DNA of 64,000 nucleotides from Sporomusa sp. KB1 (GTDB lineage: Bacteria; Bacillota; Negativicutes; Sporomusales; Sporomusaceae), in NCBI RefSeq assembly GCF_007830295.1, contig NZ_VLKC01000002.1, positions 3,614,356-3,678,355 of the forward strand, in the 5' to 3' direction. Positions 15,961 through 25,402 of this stretch are shown here, piece by piece (within the stretch, counting starts at the first letter, position 1; every line of letters starts with the position of its first letter). The notes below the pieces were generated by a model, which saw only the letters and a program-made list of their open reading frames with translations, was not told where the DNA came from and did no database searches. The position numbers and the translations under genes were made by a program.

Positions 15961-18279
15961 ATGTTGGAAGAAAAAAGGCGTACAATACCACTCTTACCGC
16001 TGAGGGGCATTTTAGTTTTTCCATATATGATTATTCATCTAGATGTAGGCCGGGAAAAATCCATCAGTGCTTTAGAAGAAGCTATGGTGCAAGACAGGCT
16101 GATTATGTTGGCTACACAAAAAGATGCTCAAAATGATACACCTCAACCCGAGGATATCTTTTCTGTGGGCACTGTTGCTGAAATAAAGCAACTATTGAAA
16201 TTACCAGGAGGCACAATACGGGTGCTTGTGGAAGGCCTATATCGTGGTCAAATCGAGGAGTTTATCAGCTTGGACCCCTATTACCAAGTTCAAATTCGTG
16301 AATTTGTCGAGGGCGAGGCCAAAACCCCTGAAATTGAAGCACTTACCCGTACGGCAATTAATCAATTTGAACAATGGGTTAAATTAAGTAAAAAAATACC
16401 GCCTGAAACACTGGTATCAGTAGTGGTAGTTGAGGAACCAGGCCGCTTGACAGACCTTATTGCCAGTCATTTGTCACTGAAAATTGAAGATAAGCAAACC
16501 CTATTAGAGGCAGTGGGAATTGCTGCACGACTTGAACGGTTGTGTGAAATTCTCGGACGTGAGATGGAAATCCTTGAACTTGAGAAAAAAATTCATGTTC
16601 GGGTGCGCAAACAAATGGAGAAAACGCAAAAAGAGTATTATTTGCGGGAGCAGCTAAAAGCAATTCAAAAAGAACTGGGTGAAAAAGACGAACGTACAGC
16701 CGAAGTGGAGGAATATCGGGAACGGGTTAAAGAGCAAAATCTCCCTAAAGAAGTAGCAGAAAAAATCAACAAGGAAATTGATCGTCTGGAAAAAATGCCG
16801 CCGATGGTGGCCGAAAGCGGTGTCATTCGTACCTATCTGGACTGGTTGTTGGCACTTCCGTGGAATACCGAAACAGATGACCGTTTGGATATCACTGTTG
16901 CTGAAGAAATCCTTAATGAAGATCACTATGGTTTGGAAAAGGTTAAAGAGCGGATTTTAGAATATTTGTCAATCCGGAAACTTACTGACAAGATGAAAGG
17001 CCCTATTCTTTGTCTTGTTGGGCCGCCTGGTGTTGGGAAAACCTCGTTGGCTCGCTCAATCGCCAGGGCTATGGAGCGTAAATTTGTCCGTATTTCCTTA
17101 GGTGGAGTTCGTGACGAAGCTGAAATCAGAGGTCATCGCCGTACTTATGTCGGTGCATTACCAGGACGCATTATTCAAGGTATGCGTACTGTGGGCTCGA
17201 AGAACCCCGTTTTCCTCATGGATGAGATTGATAAAATGAGCGCTGACTTTCGTGGTGATCCGTCTGCTGCTTTGCTGGAAGTACTTGATCCTGAACAAAA
17301 TAACACGTTTAGTGATCATTATATCGAATTACCTTATGATTTATCGCGGGTATTATGGGTAGTTACTGCTAATGGAATGCATAATATTCCACGACCACTA
17401 TTGGATCGCATGGAAGTTATCTCAATTGCCGGCTATACCGAGGAAGAAAAAGCAGAGATTGCCAAACGGTATTTAATTCCTAAGCAAACAACAGATCATG
17501 GTCTGGCTGACAACCGAATTGCTTTTTCTGAAGGAACCATTCAAAAAATAATTCGTGAGTATACCCGGGAATCCGGGGTGAGAAATCTAGAACGCAATAT
17601 TGCCAAATTATGTCGTAAAGCAGCCCGCAAAATAGTCCAGGACCAGGTAACAGTTATTAAAATTACGGCACAAAATCTGCATACCTTTCTGGGAACCCCA
17701 AAATATCGTCATGCACAAGCCGAAGCGAGCAGTCAAATAGGGGTTGCCACCGGTTTAGCTTGGACTGAAGTCGGCGGTGAGGTGTTGCCTGTTGAGACTT
17801 CAACGATGAAAGGGAAAGGCAAATTGCTGCTAACCGGCCAATTGGGCGACGTAATGCAAGAATCAGCGCAGGCAGGTTTTAGCTATATCCGTTCACGAGC
17901 TAAGGAGTTGGGTATCGAAGAAGACTTTCATGAAAATCTGGATATCCATATTCATTTACCGGAAGGCGCTATTCCTAAAGATGGGCCATCAGCAGGGATT
18001 ACTATGGCTACTGCCCTCGTATCAGCTCTGACAGGTAAAGCTATTAAGAGTGGGCTCGCTATGACAGGAGAAATAACTCTACGTGGCCGGGTATTGCCTG
18101 TTGGCGGTATTAAAGAGAAAATACTTGCTGCTCACCGGGCGGGAATTAAACAAGTGATGTTACCTAAAGAAAATAAACGTGATTTAGACGAATTGCCTGC
18201 AAACATAAAACGTAGTCTTGATTTTGTGTTAGTGGAACATATGGATGAAGTACTAAAGACAGCCATGGTGACAGAGTAA
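15961..18279 (+). CDS. lon: ATP-dependent protease Lon (LonA type)
   Basis: A 772-residue cytosolic protease of normal length. It has the N-terminal substrate-binding domain starting [14 protein letters not shown], a coiled-coil region at about 190-260, AAA+ Walker [10 protein letters not shown] at about 353-361, and a protease domain with the Ser in [14 protein letters not shown] and the Lys in [20 protein letters not shown] precedes ATG 15961. The stop codon overlaps the engB start by one base (TAATG), so the two are translationally coupled. It degrades misfolded and regulatory proteins. Confidence 0.97.
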   Translation: MLEEKRRTIPLLPLRGILVFPYMIIHLDVGREKSISALEEAMVQDRLIMLATQKDAQNDTPQPEDIFSVGTVAEIKQLLKLPGGTIRVLVEGLYRGQIEEFISLDPYYQVQIREFVEGEAKTPEIEALTRTAINQFEQWVKLSKKIPPETLVSVVVVEEPGRLTDLIASHLSLKIEDKQTLLEAVGIAARLERLCEILGREMEILELEKKIHVRVRKQMEKTQKEYYLREQLKAIQKELGEKDERTAEVEEYRERVKEQNLPKEVAEKINKEIDRLEKMPPMVAESGVIRTYLDWLLALPWNTETDDRLDITVAEEILNEDHYGLEKVKERILEYLSIRKLTDKMKGPILCLVGPPGVGKTSLARSIARAMERKFVRISLGGVRDEAEIRGHRRTYVGALPGRIIQGMRTVGSKNPVFLMDEIDKMSADFRGDPSAALLEVLDPEQNNTFSDHYIELPYDLSRVLWVVTANGMHNIPRPLLDRMEVISIAGYTEEEKAEIAKRYLIPKQTTDHGLADNRIAFSEGTIQKIIREYTRESGVRNLERNIAKLCRKAARKIVQDQVTVIKITAQNLHTFLGTPKYRHAQAEASSQIGVATGLAWTEVGGEVLPVETSTMKGKGKLLLTGQLGDVMQESAQAGFSYIRSRAKELGIEEDFHENLDIHIHLPEGAIPKDGPSAGITMATALVSALTGKAIKSGLAMTGEITLRGRVLPVGGIKEKILAAHRAGIKQVMLPKENKRDLDELPANIKRSLDFVLVEHMDEVLKTAMVTE

Positions 18280-18917
18280 TGTCTGAAACTGCATCTTTTA
18301 CGATTATCAAAGCCAGTTATGTTGCCACTGCTGTTAATTCCAGCCAATATCCGGCGGGAGAGTTAACAGAAATTGCCTTTATTGGACGTTCTAATGTCGG
18401 TAAATCTTCATTGATTAATTCATTATGCCGTTATAATGGGTTAGCCCGTACCAGCTGTACACCAGGGAAAACACAGACCATTAATTACTTTTGCCTTACC
18501 GGCAAGCTTCCTGATGAATCCAGGCTGGAATTTATGCTGGTTGATTTACCCGGCTACGGTTATGCGAAAAGAGCCCAGACAGCCCGTGCGAATTGGTCAA
18601 AGTTTATTGAGGAATACTGGCTTACATCACCTCGGCTAAAACTAGTATGTCAATTGATTGATCTTCGCCATCCGCCAATGGAAAGTGACTGCAATGTTTA
18701 CCGGTGGTTAGTAGAGCATGGGCTTACAGTTCAGGTAGTAGCTACCAAAGCCGATAAAATTCCCAAAAGCCGTATTCTGAAACATAGTCAGGAAATTTAT
18801 AAAGGCATTGATATGTTGAATCTCAATCCTGACGGGCGGGTGCTGTCTTATTCAATAGTAAGTGGTGTAGGCAGAAATGAACTTCTTGACGTTATCAAGA
18901 ATATTTTGCTAAAATGA
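18279..18917 (+). CDS. engB: Ribosome biogenesis GTPase EngB/YsxC
   Basis: A 212-residue Era-like GTPase needed for large ribosomal subunit assembly. The G1 motif is GRSNVGKSS; the switch region contains the Thr of TPGKTQTINYF; G3 is DLPGYGYA and G4 is TKADK. It overlaps lon by one base. The lon-engB pair is a conserved neighbourhood in Firmicutes. Confidence 0.95.
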   Translation: MSETASFTIIKASYVATAVNSSQYPAGELTEIAFIGRSNVGKSSLINSLCRYNGLARTSCTPGKTQTINYFCLTGKLPDESRLEFMLVDLPGYGYAKRAQTARANWSKFIEEYWLTSPRLKLVCQLIDLRHPPMESDCNVYRWLVEHGLTVQVVATKADKIPKSRILKHSQEIYKGIDMLNLNPDGRVLSYSIVSGVGRNELLDVIKNILLK

Positions 18918-19009
18918 TAATATTATACGGAGGGAGCAGTCAGCCGGCTGTTCCTTTTTTTTCCCTAAGCCGTGTTTTCTTTAAAACTATGATAAGCCAG
19001 GAGGCGTAC

Positions 19010-19459
19010 ATGCTGACCAATTTTGACAAAGAGTTACTTAATCTTATTCAAACAAGGTTACCCCTTGAATCGCGTCCATTTGCTATAGTGGCAAAGTTGC
19101 TGGAAGTTGATGAGAACACTGTGATTGAACGATTGTCCTGGCTCAAAGACCATGGTTATATCAGACGATTTGGTGCTTTTTTTGACTCGACTTATCTAGG
19201 CTATGTCAGTACACTGGCAGCTGCTAAAGTATGTCCGGAACAGATGACTGAAGTTGCCCAGGCGGTTAATGCCTATGCTGGTGTTACACATAATTATGAA
19301 CGGGACGGAGAGTACAACCTCTGGTTTACACTTCTCACAGCAAATCAACTGGAACAGGATCAGATATTGGCTGCTATTGGCAGTTTGCCTGGGGTAGAGG
19401 CGCTTATTAGCCTGCCTGCCATTGAAAAGTATAAAGTGAGCGTCGCATTCAATCTATAA
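19010..19459 (+). CDS. ahbA: Siroheme decarboxylase subunit AhbA (Lrp/AsnC-like)
   Basis: About 149 residues with an N-terminal winged helix (NFDKELLNLIQTRLPL... then the second helix VDENTVIERLSWLKDHGYIRR, written here in part) and a C-terminal ferredoxin-like AsnC fold. ATG 19010 follows AGGAGG; the frame opens earlier, but those codons contain that site. Proteins of this form paired with a second Lrp-like subunit are the siroheme decarboxylase of the alternative heme route. That route takes siroheme to didecarboxysiroheme. A pure Lrp-type regulator is the alternative, but the tandem pair argues against it. Sporomusa-type acetogens have cytochromes, which fits a need for heme. Confidence 0.8.
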   Translation: MLTNFDKELLNLIQTRLPLESRPFAIVAKLLEVDENTVIERLSWLKDHGYIRRFGAFFDSTYLGYVSTLAAAKVCPEQMTEVAQAVNAYAGVTHNYERDGEYNLWFTLLTANQLEQDQILAAIGSLPGVEALISLPAIEKYKVSVAFNL

Positions 19460-19488
19460 AATGAGACTTAGCGTTGGTGAGGTGTTTT

Positions 19489-19974
19489 ATGTTAGATAAC
19501 CTGGACAAAAGGATTATTGCTGTTATGCAAGGGGAGTTTCCCCTGGTAGCTGAGCCATACAAAGAGCTGGCTCAGCGTATTGGGATTACGGAACACCAAC
19601 TTTTGGAGAAATTAAAGGAATACCGTAAAACGGGAAAGCTGCGCAAAATGGGGGTTGTATTACGTCACCGGGAGGTCGGGTATGCCGCTAATGCACTTTG
19701 TGCATGGCAGGTACCCGAAGCAAGGCTTAAAGAAGTGGGGCAGCTCATGACAGCCTATACAATAGTTACCCATTGTTACTCGCGTATTCCCCAACCTCAA
19801 TGGCCTTATAATTTTTATACAATGCTTCATGCGCATACGAGGGCGGAATGCCAGGCGTTAGCCGCTGAACTGGCCGAGGCAACCGGACTTGAAAACTACC
19901 AATTGCTATTTAGTACCCGTGAATGGAAAAAAACCAGTATGAGTTATTTTCCTGAATATGCTAGAGGAGAGTGA
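19489..19974 (+). CDS. ahbB: Siroheme decarboxylase subunit AhbB (Lrp/AsnC-like)
   Basis: About 161 residues, paralogous to the preceding gene. It has a winged helix (NLDKRIIAVMQGEFPLV, LRKMGVVLRHREVGYAANALC) and a C-terminal domain with HCYSRIPQPQWPYNFYTMLHA. The WPYN-containing segment is typical of AhbB/NirL-type subunits and lies at the siroheme site. ATG 19489, preceded by GAGGTG, is preferred to the earlier in-frame ATG at 19474. It lies 29 nt after ahbA and nearly overlaps ptb. Confidence 0.82.
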   Translation: MLDNLDKRIIAVMQGEFPLVAEPYKELAQRIGITEHQLLEKLKEYRKTGKLRKMGVVLRHREVGYAANALCAWQVPEARLKEVGQLMTAYTIVTHCYSRIPQPQWPYNFYTMLHAHTRAECQALAAELAEATGLENYQLLFSTREWKKTSMSYFPEYARGE

Positions 19975-19981
19975 CGGAATT

Positions 19982-20890
19982 TTGCCGGAAAAAACTCTCA
20001 AGAGCTTTGATGATATACTAAATGCTGTAAAAGGTAAAACACCTAAACGGGTAGCCGTTGCGGCAGCTCAAGACGATGCTGTTCTTGAGACTGTTCGTGG
20101 AGCGCGCGAACAAAAAATTGCAGAGTTTACCCTGGTAGGCAATATTGACAAAATAAAAGCCACTGCACATCGGCTTAGTGTTAATCTTGATGAGGTAACC
20201 ATCGTTCATGAACCTGATAACCGCAGGGCTGCCTACAGAGCGGCAGCCTTGGTGTCTAGTGGCCAAGCTGATGTCCTGATGAAGGGACTAATTAACACAG
20301 CTGACCTGCTGCGCGCGGTACTTGATAAAGACGTAGGCTTACGAACCGGGCGGGTACTAAGCCACATTGCTGTGTATGAATTACCTGGTTTCCAGCGGCT
20401 GTTGATGATCACCGACGGTGGCATGAATATTACTCCTGCATTACAACAAAAAGCAGATATTATCCAAAACAGTGTGCAGCTGGCTAACGTATTGGGAATT
20501 AGTCCAGCCAAAGTAGCCGTTTTGGCTGCAGTTGAGGTGGTTAATCCAGATATGCCGGCAACCCTGGATGCTGCCGCCTTGACAAAAATGGCTGACCGCG
20601 GTCAAATTAAAGGTGCTATTGTTGATGGCCCGCTGGCATTTGATAATGCCATTAGCTTGGAGGCGGCCAAGCATAAAGGAATTATCAGTCCAGTTGCTGG
20701 ATTTGCTGATATTTTAGTTACCCCTGATATTGAAGCAGGCAATATACTGGGAAAATCGTTGGTGTATGCTGCCAAAGGGAAGATGGCGGGCTTGATTTTA
20801 GGTGCCGCTAAACCAGTGGTAGTAACATCGCGGGCTGATACCTATGAAGCAAAACTTATGTCGATTGCGTTAGGAGTGTTACTCTCTTAA
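19982..20890 (+). CDS. ptb: Phosphate butyryl/acetyltransferase
   Basis: About 302 residues of the PTA/PTB family, which swaps CoA and phosphate on an acyl group. Family features are VLMKGLINTADLLRAVLD, ITDGGMNITP, the VEVVNPDMPATLDAA region and DGPLAFDNA. The frame opens at ATG 19958, overlapping ahbB, but with no ribosome site; TTG 19982 lies behind GAGGAGAG and is preferred. There is no butyrate/acetate kinase gene nearby. Acyl-CoA chain length cannot be told from sequence: butyryl- or branched acyl-CoA would fit the oxidoreductase genes downstream. Confidence 0.85.
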   Translation: MPEKTLKSFDDILNAVKGKTPKRVAVAAAQDDAVLETVRGAREQKIAEFTLVGNIDKIKATAHRLSVNLDEVTIVHEPDNRRAAYRAAALVSSGQADVLMKGLINTADLLRAVLDKDVGLRTGRVLSHIAVYELPGFQRLLMITDGGMNITPALQQKADIIQNSVQLANVLGISPAKVAVLAAVEVVNPDMPATLDAAALTKMADRGQIKGAIVDGPLAFDNAISLEAAKHKGIISPVAGFADILVTPDIEAGNILGKSLVYAAKGKMAGLILGAAKPVVVTSRADTYEAKLMSIALGVLLS

Positions 20891-20927
20891 CAGTTGCAGA
20901 ATATATAAAATTATAGTGTACTGTATG

Positions 20928-20962
20928 ATAGGAAGGTAGGGAAAATAGCCCTGCCTTCCTAT
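20928..20962 (+). terminator. Terminator after ptb
   Basis: Arms 20928-20941 and 20949-20962 pair over 14 bp with one G-T and a 7-nt loop. Only a weak T-rich tail follows. Confidence 0.65.
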
Positions 20963-21007
20963 TGTTGTATAAGATTCTTATATTTTCTTTAAACTATATA
21001 CAACGTG

Positions 21008-21066
21008 TTACAGACTTTTGCAGGTGGGTGGTGTGATGTAAATATACCACCTGCCTGAGCCTGTAA
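21008..21066 (+). promoter_or_regulatory. Structured leader upstream of the 2-oxoacid oxidoreductase operon
   Basis: An outer stem TTACAG (21008-21013) with CTGTAA (21061-21066) encloses an inner stem GCAGGTGG (21020-21027) with CCACCTGC (21047-21054). It lies 54 nt before the first gene. No known riboswitch class was recognised; it may be an attenuator or mRNA stabiliser. Confidence 0.4.
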
Positions 21067-21119
21067 GCTTCTTTAACGCGGAATATAGATAGAGGATACA
21101 TATTTCAGGAGGTGCTCAT

Positions 21120-22196
21120 ATGGCCGAAATTTCACTGCAAGGTGAACAGAGAGTATTCATGACAGGCAATGAGGTGTGTGCCTGGGCTGCGGTAGCCGCT
21201 AAAGCCGATATTATGTATGGCTATCCAATCACACCCCAAAACGAGATAATGCATTATTGGACAAGGCTTGCTCCTAAGCACGGTAAGCGCTTTTTGCAGA
21301 CCGAGGATGAAATATCTGCCGGTTTTACGACTCTTGGCGGCGTAATGTCAGGCAGAAAGGCATTTACGGCTACTGCTGGTCCGGGAAATGTTCTGATGCA
21401 GGAATCGGCTGGTATGGCGGAAATGATGCGGCTTCCCATCGTGTACATTATCCAGCAGCGGGGCGGCCCTTCGACAGCTACTGTCATTTATGCGCAACAA
21501 GAAACTACTTTGACTACTTTTGGCGGCAATGGTGAGGGGCACCGGATTGTATATTCAACAGCCAGTCACCAAGAATTGTTTGATTACACCATTAAAGCAT
21601 TTAATGCTGCCTGGACTTACCATTTTCCTACCTTTGTATTAGGTGATGGTTATCAGGCTAAAATGCGTGAACCGTTGACAATTTATGATCCTGAAACAAA
21701 AGGCAAGGAAGTGGTTAGCCCGGAGGTATTGCTTGGTGATACCGAAAAGCCCGAACGGGAAAGTAGACACCTCCGTAATACGTATAATACAGAAGATGAG
21801 CTTTACGAAGTAGTTATGAAAAATCAGCGTGATTGGGACAAAATGGCTGGGAAAGTCGTTGAATGGGATGCAAAGGGATGTGAAGATGCTGACGTAATCA
21901 TTCTAACCCATGGTATTGTATCCCGGGCTGCTTTAACCGCATATAACCAACTACGTGCCGAAGGAAAGAAAGTTGGTTATTTTCGCCCAATTACAGTGCG
22001 GCCTTTCCCCGGCAAACAACTCAAAGACGCAATTAAAGGAGCGAAAAAATTACTTATTGCGGAATCCGCATATGGTCAGCTGATGAAACTGGTCCAACAG
22101 GAAATTTTTGGAAGCGCCATAGAAATTGTGCCCATGCTTCGTCCGGGTGTAGGTATTACTACGGAAGAACTTATTGATGAATATAACAAACAGTAG
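21120..22196 (+). CDS. 2-oxoacid:ferredoxin oxidoreductase alpha subunit (KorA/VorB type)
   Basis: A 358-residue alpha subunit of a CoA-acylating 2-oxoacid:ferredoxin oxidoreductase. It has GYPITPQNEI (about 34-43), the TEDEISAGFTTLGG segment and TATAGPGNVLMQE, which mark the pyrimidine-domain subunit, and a C-terminal transketolase-like domain (RPITVRPFPGK). AGGAGG precedes ATG 21120. Beta, gamma and ferredoxin subunits follow at 2-20 nt spacing. The substrate could be 2-oxoglutarate or a branched-chain 2-oxoacid; the adjacent ptb slightly favours acyl-CoA metabolism. Confidence 0.92.
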   Translation: MAEISLQGEQRVFMTGNEVCAWAAVAAKADIMYGYPITPQNEIMHYWTRLAPKHGKRFLQTEDEISAGFTTLGGVMSGRKAFTATAGPGNVLMQESAGMAEMMRLPIVYIIQQRGGPSTATVIYAQQETTLTTFGGNGEGHRIVYSTASHQELFDYTIKAFNAAWTYHFPTFVLGDGYQAKMREPLTIYDPETKGKEVVSPEVLLGDTEKPERESRHLRNTYNTEDELYEVVMKNQRDWDKMAGKVVEWDAKGCEDADVIILTHGIVSRAALTAYNQLRAEGKKVGYFRPITVRPFPGKQLKDAIKGAKKLLIAESAYGQLMKLVQQEIFGSAIEIVPMLRPGVGITTEELIDEYNKQ

Positions 22197-22216
22197 AAAC
22201 AGGAGGGAGGACTACC

Positions 22217-22987
22217 ATGCAAGAACTCAAAGAAGATAATGTTCTTCAGCCAGCTATGCCTACCAGTTGGTATGAAGCTAGTAAACCGCATAAATTTTGT
22301 CCAGGCTGTGGCCATGGCATTATCCTTAAATGTCTAGGTGAGGCAATTGATGAACTAGGCATCAAAGGTAAAATAGTTTTTGGTTGTGATATTGGCTGTT
22401 CATTACTAGCCTGGGACTTTTTTGATGTTGATTCTGTTCAAACCCATCATGGCCGGACAACCCCGGTAATTACCGGTATGAAACGTGCCAATACAGCTAT
22501 TATCGGCGTGGCGTATATGGGCGATGGCGGTGGTTATGCCATTGGCTCGCAGCACCTTTTCAATGCAGCGGTTCGTGGTGAAAAAATAACTGTTATTCTA
22601 TGTAATAACGGTAACTACGGCATGACTGGCGGCCAAATGGCACCAACTACCTTGCCGGGTATGAAAACTGAAACAACGCCCTATGGTCGTGATATAGAGG
22701 AGACTGGCCCCCCGACCAAAGGTCCGGAAATGGTTGCCGCCGTTGCTCCGGAAGGTTCTTATGTTGCCCGTGGTACTATAGCTAATCCACGTCAACTCAA
22801 AGGTTTCATCAAAAAGGCTTTACAAAATCAAATTGATGGCAACGGTTTTTCATTTGTAGAGTGCTTGTCCTCCTGCCCAACTAACTGGCGAACTAATGCT
22901 GCGCAGACTTGGGAATTCATAGAAAAAGATATGACTCAATACTTTAAAGTCGGCGAACTTCGCGCACCGCAAGCAAAGGAGGTCTAA
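22217..22987 (+). CDS. 2-oxoacid:ferredoxin oxidoreductase beta subunit
   Basis: A 256-residue thiamine-diphosphate subunit. CPGCGHG near the N-terminus and a further Cys in FGCDIGCS support Fe-S cluster and cofactor binding. The TPP motif GDGGGYAIGSQHL runs into NNGNYGMTGGQMAPTTL, the latter typical of KOR/VOR-type rather than pyruvate enzymes. It decarboxylates the 2-oxoacid and passes electrons to the cluster subunits. GGAGGG precedes ATG 22217. Confidence 0.93.
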   Translation: MQELKEDNVLQPAMPTSWYEASKPHKFCPGCGHGIILKCLGEAIDELGIKGKIVFGCDIGCSLLAWDFFDVDSVQTHHGRTTPVITGMKRANTAIIGVAYMGDGGGYAIGSQHLFNAAVRGEKITVILCNNGNYGMTGGQMAPTTLPGMKTETTPYGRDIEETGPPTKGPEMVAAVAPEGSYVARGTIANPRQLKGFIKKALQNQIDGNGFSFVECLSSCPTNWRTNAAQTWEFIEKDMTQYFKVGELRAPQAKEV

Positions 22988-22990
22988 ATA

Positions 22991-23707
22991 ATGGCAAAAG
23001 TGGTTAAAGTGGCTATAGCCGGCGAAGGTGGTCAAGGTGTTCAGTCTATTGCTGAAATTTTGGCCGAAGCCGCTAACGAAGAAGGTAAAAATGCATTATA
23101 TATCCCTAACTTCGGTGTAGAACAGCGTGGTGGAGTTTCTATCGCTTTTGTACAAATAAGCGACGATGAAATTGGTTTCCCTAAATTCCAAAAAGCAGAT
23201 ATTCTTATTCCCGTAAGTCCGCGGGCCGTGCAGCGGACCACTATGTATGCAGGCAAAGATACTGTATATATTTACGACAATTCGCTTATCCAAGAGGGTG
23301 AAGTAAATGATAATATTGTGGGACTGCAATATTTTGATGTAACTCCACCTTGTCCAACTGCCGATCATCCTAATAATGACCAATCCCAGGATATGATTGC
23401 CGGAGAACCCAAGACCTGCTCATTTTCCAAACCAGGTCCTGGTGTTGACCCGGGTGACATTCCGGAAGTTAAGAAAGTTCTGGCCATCCCGGCTAACGAT
23501 ATTGCAAAAAATGAGTTGCATCCACGTGTATTCAATATCATTATTCTCGGCGCGGTAATTGCGGCAACAGAAGTATTGCCTATGGACGCTATTAAGAAAG
23601 CGCTTGAAACTAAGCTTGGTGACAAATTTAAGAAAAATCCGGCACTTCGCGACATGAATTTCAAAGCTCTTGAGCGTGGCTATCAACTTATTAAGAGTGC
23701 AATGTAA
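22991..23707 (+). CDS. 2-oxoacid:ferredoxin oxidoreductase gamma subunit
   Basis: A 238-residue subunit. The N-terminus AGEGGQGVQSIAEILAEAA is the gamma-domain glycine motif, and GVEQRGGVSIAFVQIS is the conserved CoA-side segment. An insert at about 115-160 rich in Pro and Cys (TPPCPTADHP, KTCSFSKPGPGVDPGD) makes it longer than the usual 180-200 residues and may bind metal or contact the small ferredoxin subunit. Confidence 0.9.
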   Translation: MAKVVKVAIAGEGGQGVQSIAEILAEAANEEGKNALYIPNFGVEQRGGVSIAFVQISDDEIGFPKFQKADILIPVSPRAVQRTTMYAGKDTVYIYDNSLIQEGEVNDNIVGLQYFDVTPPCPTADHPNNDQSQDMIAGEPKTCSFSKPGPGVDPGDIPEVKKVLAIPANDIAKNELHPRVFNIIILGAVIAATEVLPMDAIKKALETKLGDKFKKNPALRDMNFKALERGYQLIKSAM

Positions 23708-23719
23708 GGAGGGGAACAA

Positions 23720-23968
23720 ATGGCTAAAGAGAATTGGCAATCGAAAACCTATGATAGCGAAAAAGGCTTCTGGGCTAATTTTCCAGGTTTATGTAAAGGG
23801 TGTGGCTTGTGCATCGAGAAATGCCCGGTAAAATGTATAACCTGGTCAGAGGATCTTGGAGTATATGGCACACCAAGGGTTGAAGCCGACATGAAAAAGT
23901 GCATTATCTGCGGTATTTGTCAGATGGTTTGCCCGGATTGTGCTATTCGAGTAGAAAAAAATAAATAA
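23720..23968 (+). CDS. 2-oxoacid:ferredoxin oxidoreductase delta subunit (2x[4Fe-4S])
   Basis: An 82-residue bacterial-type ferredoxin with two CxxCxxCxxxCP motifs (CKGCGLCIEKCP and CIICGICQMVCP). It carries electrons from the TPP subunit to external ferredoxin. It is the last gene of the operon. Confidence 0.92.
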   Translation: MAKENWQSKTYDSEKGFWANFPGLCKGCGLCIEKCPVKCITWSEDLGVYGTPRVEADMKKCIICGICQMVCPDCAIRVEKNK

Positions 23969-24046
23969 AACCAACTAATATTGTAGACTAGTGCCGGTAA
24001 AATGGTGTATTATAGAAACAGATTTTGTCATGTAGGTGATTAACTA

Positions 24047-25027
24047 GTGAATAAATTCCCGAATAAGATATTTGATATAGTCCAAGAAGATCTCATGGCT
24101 GTTGAAAAAGAACTGTATTCTATTATCCAATCGCCGGTAGATTTGGTCAATGATATTAGTGTACATTTGGTACAGGCGGGCGGTAAACGATTACGGCCCG
24201 CCTTGTATCTCTTATGTGCCCGTGGTGGTAATAATTCTAACCCCAGCAGTGAGTTACTTCCCATGGCTGTCGCCATCGAACTTATTCATATGGCGACGTT
24301 GGTGCATGATGATGTAATTGACAATGCGGATACTCGGAGGGGGCGTCCGACTGCCAATGCACGCTGGGGTAATCATAGCTCGGTATTGACTGGAGATTAT
24401 TTATGGGCTAAAGCATTTTCAGCCATAGCCATAGGGGCTAAACAAAATATGCTGAAAATTTTAACTGATGTTATTTCAAACATGTGTGAAGGCGAGATAA
24501 TTCAACTTCAAGAAGCATTTAACGCTGAGCAGGATGAGGCTGCTTACCGTCTCCGGGTAGCCCAAAAAACAGCAGATTTTATTGCTGCCAGCTGTGAACT
24601 TGGTGCCTTGGCTGGAGGACTGGATAACAGGGATGTTATGCAAGTTCGAGAATATGGCTATGCAATTGGTATGGCTTTCCAAATCACGGATGATATTTTG
24701 GATATTACTGCATCAGCCGAGCAATTAGGTAAGCCGGTAGGCAATGACTTACGCCAGGGAATTGTTACTTTGCCTGCGATTTATGCGTTAAAAACAAGTT
24801 CCCATCGTGACGAACTGAGGCGTATCATTGTGAACCAAAATATGTCTGATGATGATGTTAGACGTGGTCTGGAAATTCTTTATGAAACAGATGCTGTAGA
24901 GTATAGCTATACGCAAGTGAGTAAGTATTTGCAACATGCACGCAATAGTTTGCCAATAACGCTTAACGGCTCTGTGCGCGAGGCCCTGCTGTCAATTGCT
25001 GATTTTGTGGGATTGCGCAAATATTAA
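24047..25027 (+). CDS. Polyprenyl diphosphate synthase (long-chain, menaquinone side chain)
   Basis: A 326-residue trans-prenyltransferase with a GTG start. The first Asp-rich motif DDVIDNADTRRG and the second QITDDILDI bind Mg-diphosphate; GGKRLRPALYLL precedes them. The residues before the first motif (MATLVHDD) are small to medium, which allows a long product, as for heptaprenyl/octaprenyl synthases. With the UbiA- and UbiD-like genes downstream it points to menaquinone side-chain synthesis. Confidence 0.88.
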   Translation: MNKFPNKIFDIVQEDLMAVEKELYSIIQSPVDLVNDISVHLVQAGGKRLRPALYLLCARGGNNSNPSSELLPMAVAIELIHMATLVHDDVIDNADTRRGRPTANARWGNHSSVLTGDYLWAKAFSAIAIGAKQNMLKILTDVISNMCEGEIIQLQEAFNAEQDEAAYRLRVAQKTADFIAASCELGALAGGLDNRDVMQVREYGYAIGMAFQITDDILDITASAEQLGKPVGNDLRQGIVTLPAIYALKTSSHRDELRRIIVNQNMSDDDVRRGLEILYETDAVEYSYTQVSKYLQHARNSLPITLNGSVREALLSIADFVGLRKY

Positions 25028-25041
25028 CAGTGGTAAAAATT

Positions 25042-25094
25042 ACGGCTTTCCTGATAATGTGTCTTTTGCTAACCATATCAGGTGGCCGTTTTTT
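25042..25094 (+). terminator. Terminator after the polyprenyl synthase gene
   Basis: Nested arms ACGGC/GCCGT and CCTGATA/TATCAGG around a 19-20-nt loop, followed by T5. Confidence 0.65.
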
Positions 25095-25177
25095 GGGACG
25101 TAATTTGTTGCATTGTTTTTTGGGGAACGTACAGGTATAATAGAACTAGTAGACAAACTAACAAAGGAGATGGAAGT

Positions 25178-25393
25178 ATGTTTAGTTTTAGTATGCCAGA
25201 ATTGGTTGTAATATTGGTTATTGCACTGATTGTATTTGGTCCGGGTAAACTGCCGGAAGTTGGTAAGGCTATTGGTAAAGGCATGCAGGAATTTCGTCGG
25301 GCCAGCAATGAAATGATGAATCCCAAAGAAGAACCGATAAAAGTCGAGGCCAAGGTAGAGAGCGACAGCAAGCAGCCTGAGGAGAAAAAGTGA
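25178..25393 (+). CDS. tatA: Twin-arginine translocase subunit TatA
   Basis: A 71-residue protein. The short N-terminal membrane helix ([22 protein letters not shown]) carries the FGPGKLP hinge of TatA, followed by an amphipathic helix and a charged tail. ATG 25178 follows AAAGGAGATGG; the longer frame from 25082 has no ribosome site. It pairs with tatC downstream to export folded, cofactor-loaded proteins. Confidence 0.93.
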   Translation: MFSFSMPELVVILVIALIVFGPGKLPEVGKAIGKGMQEFRRASNEMMNPKEEPIKVEAKVESDSKQPEEKK

Positions 25394-25402
25394 GGTTGTT
25401 TG

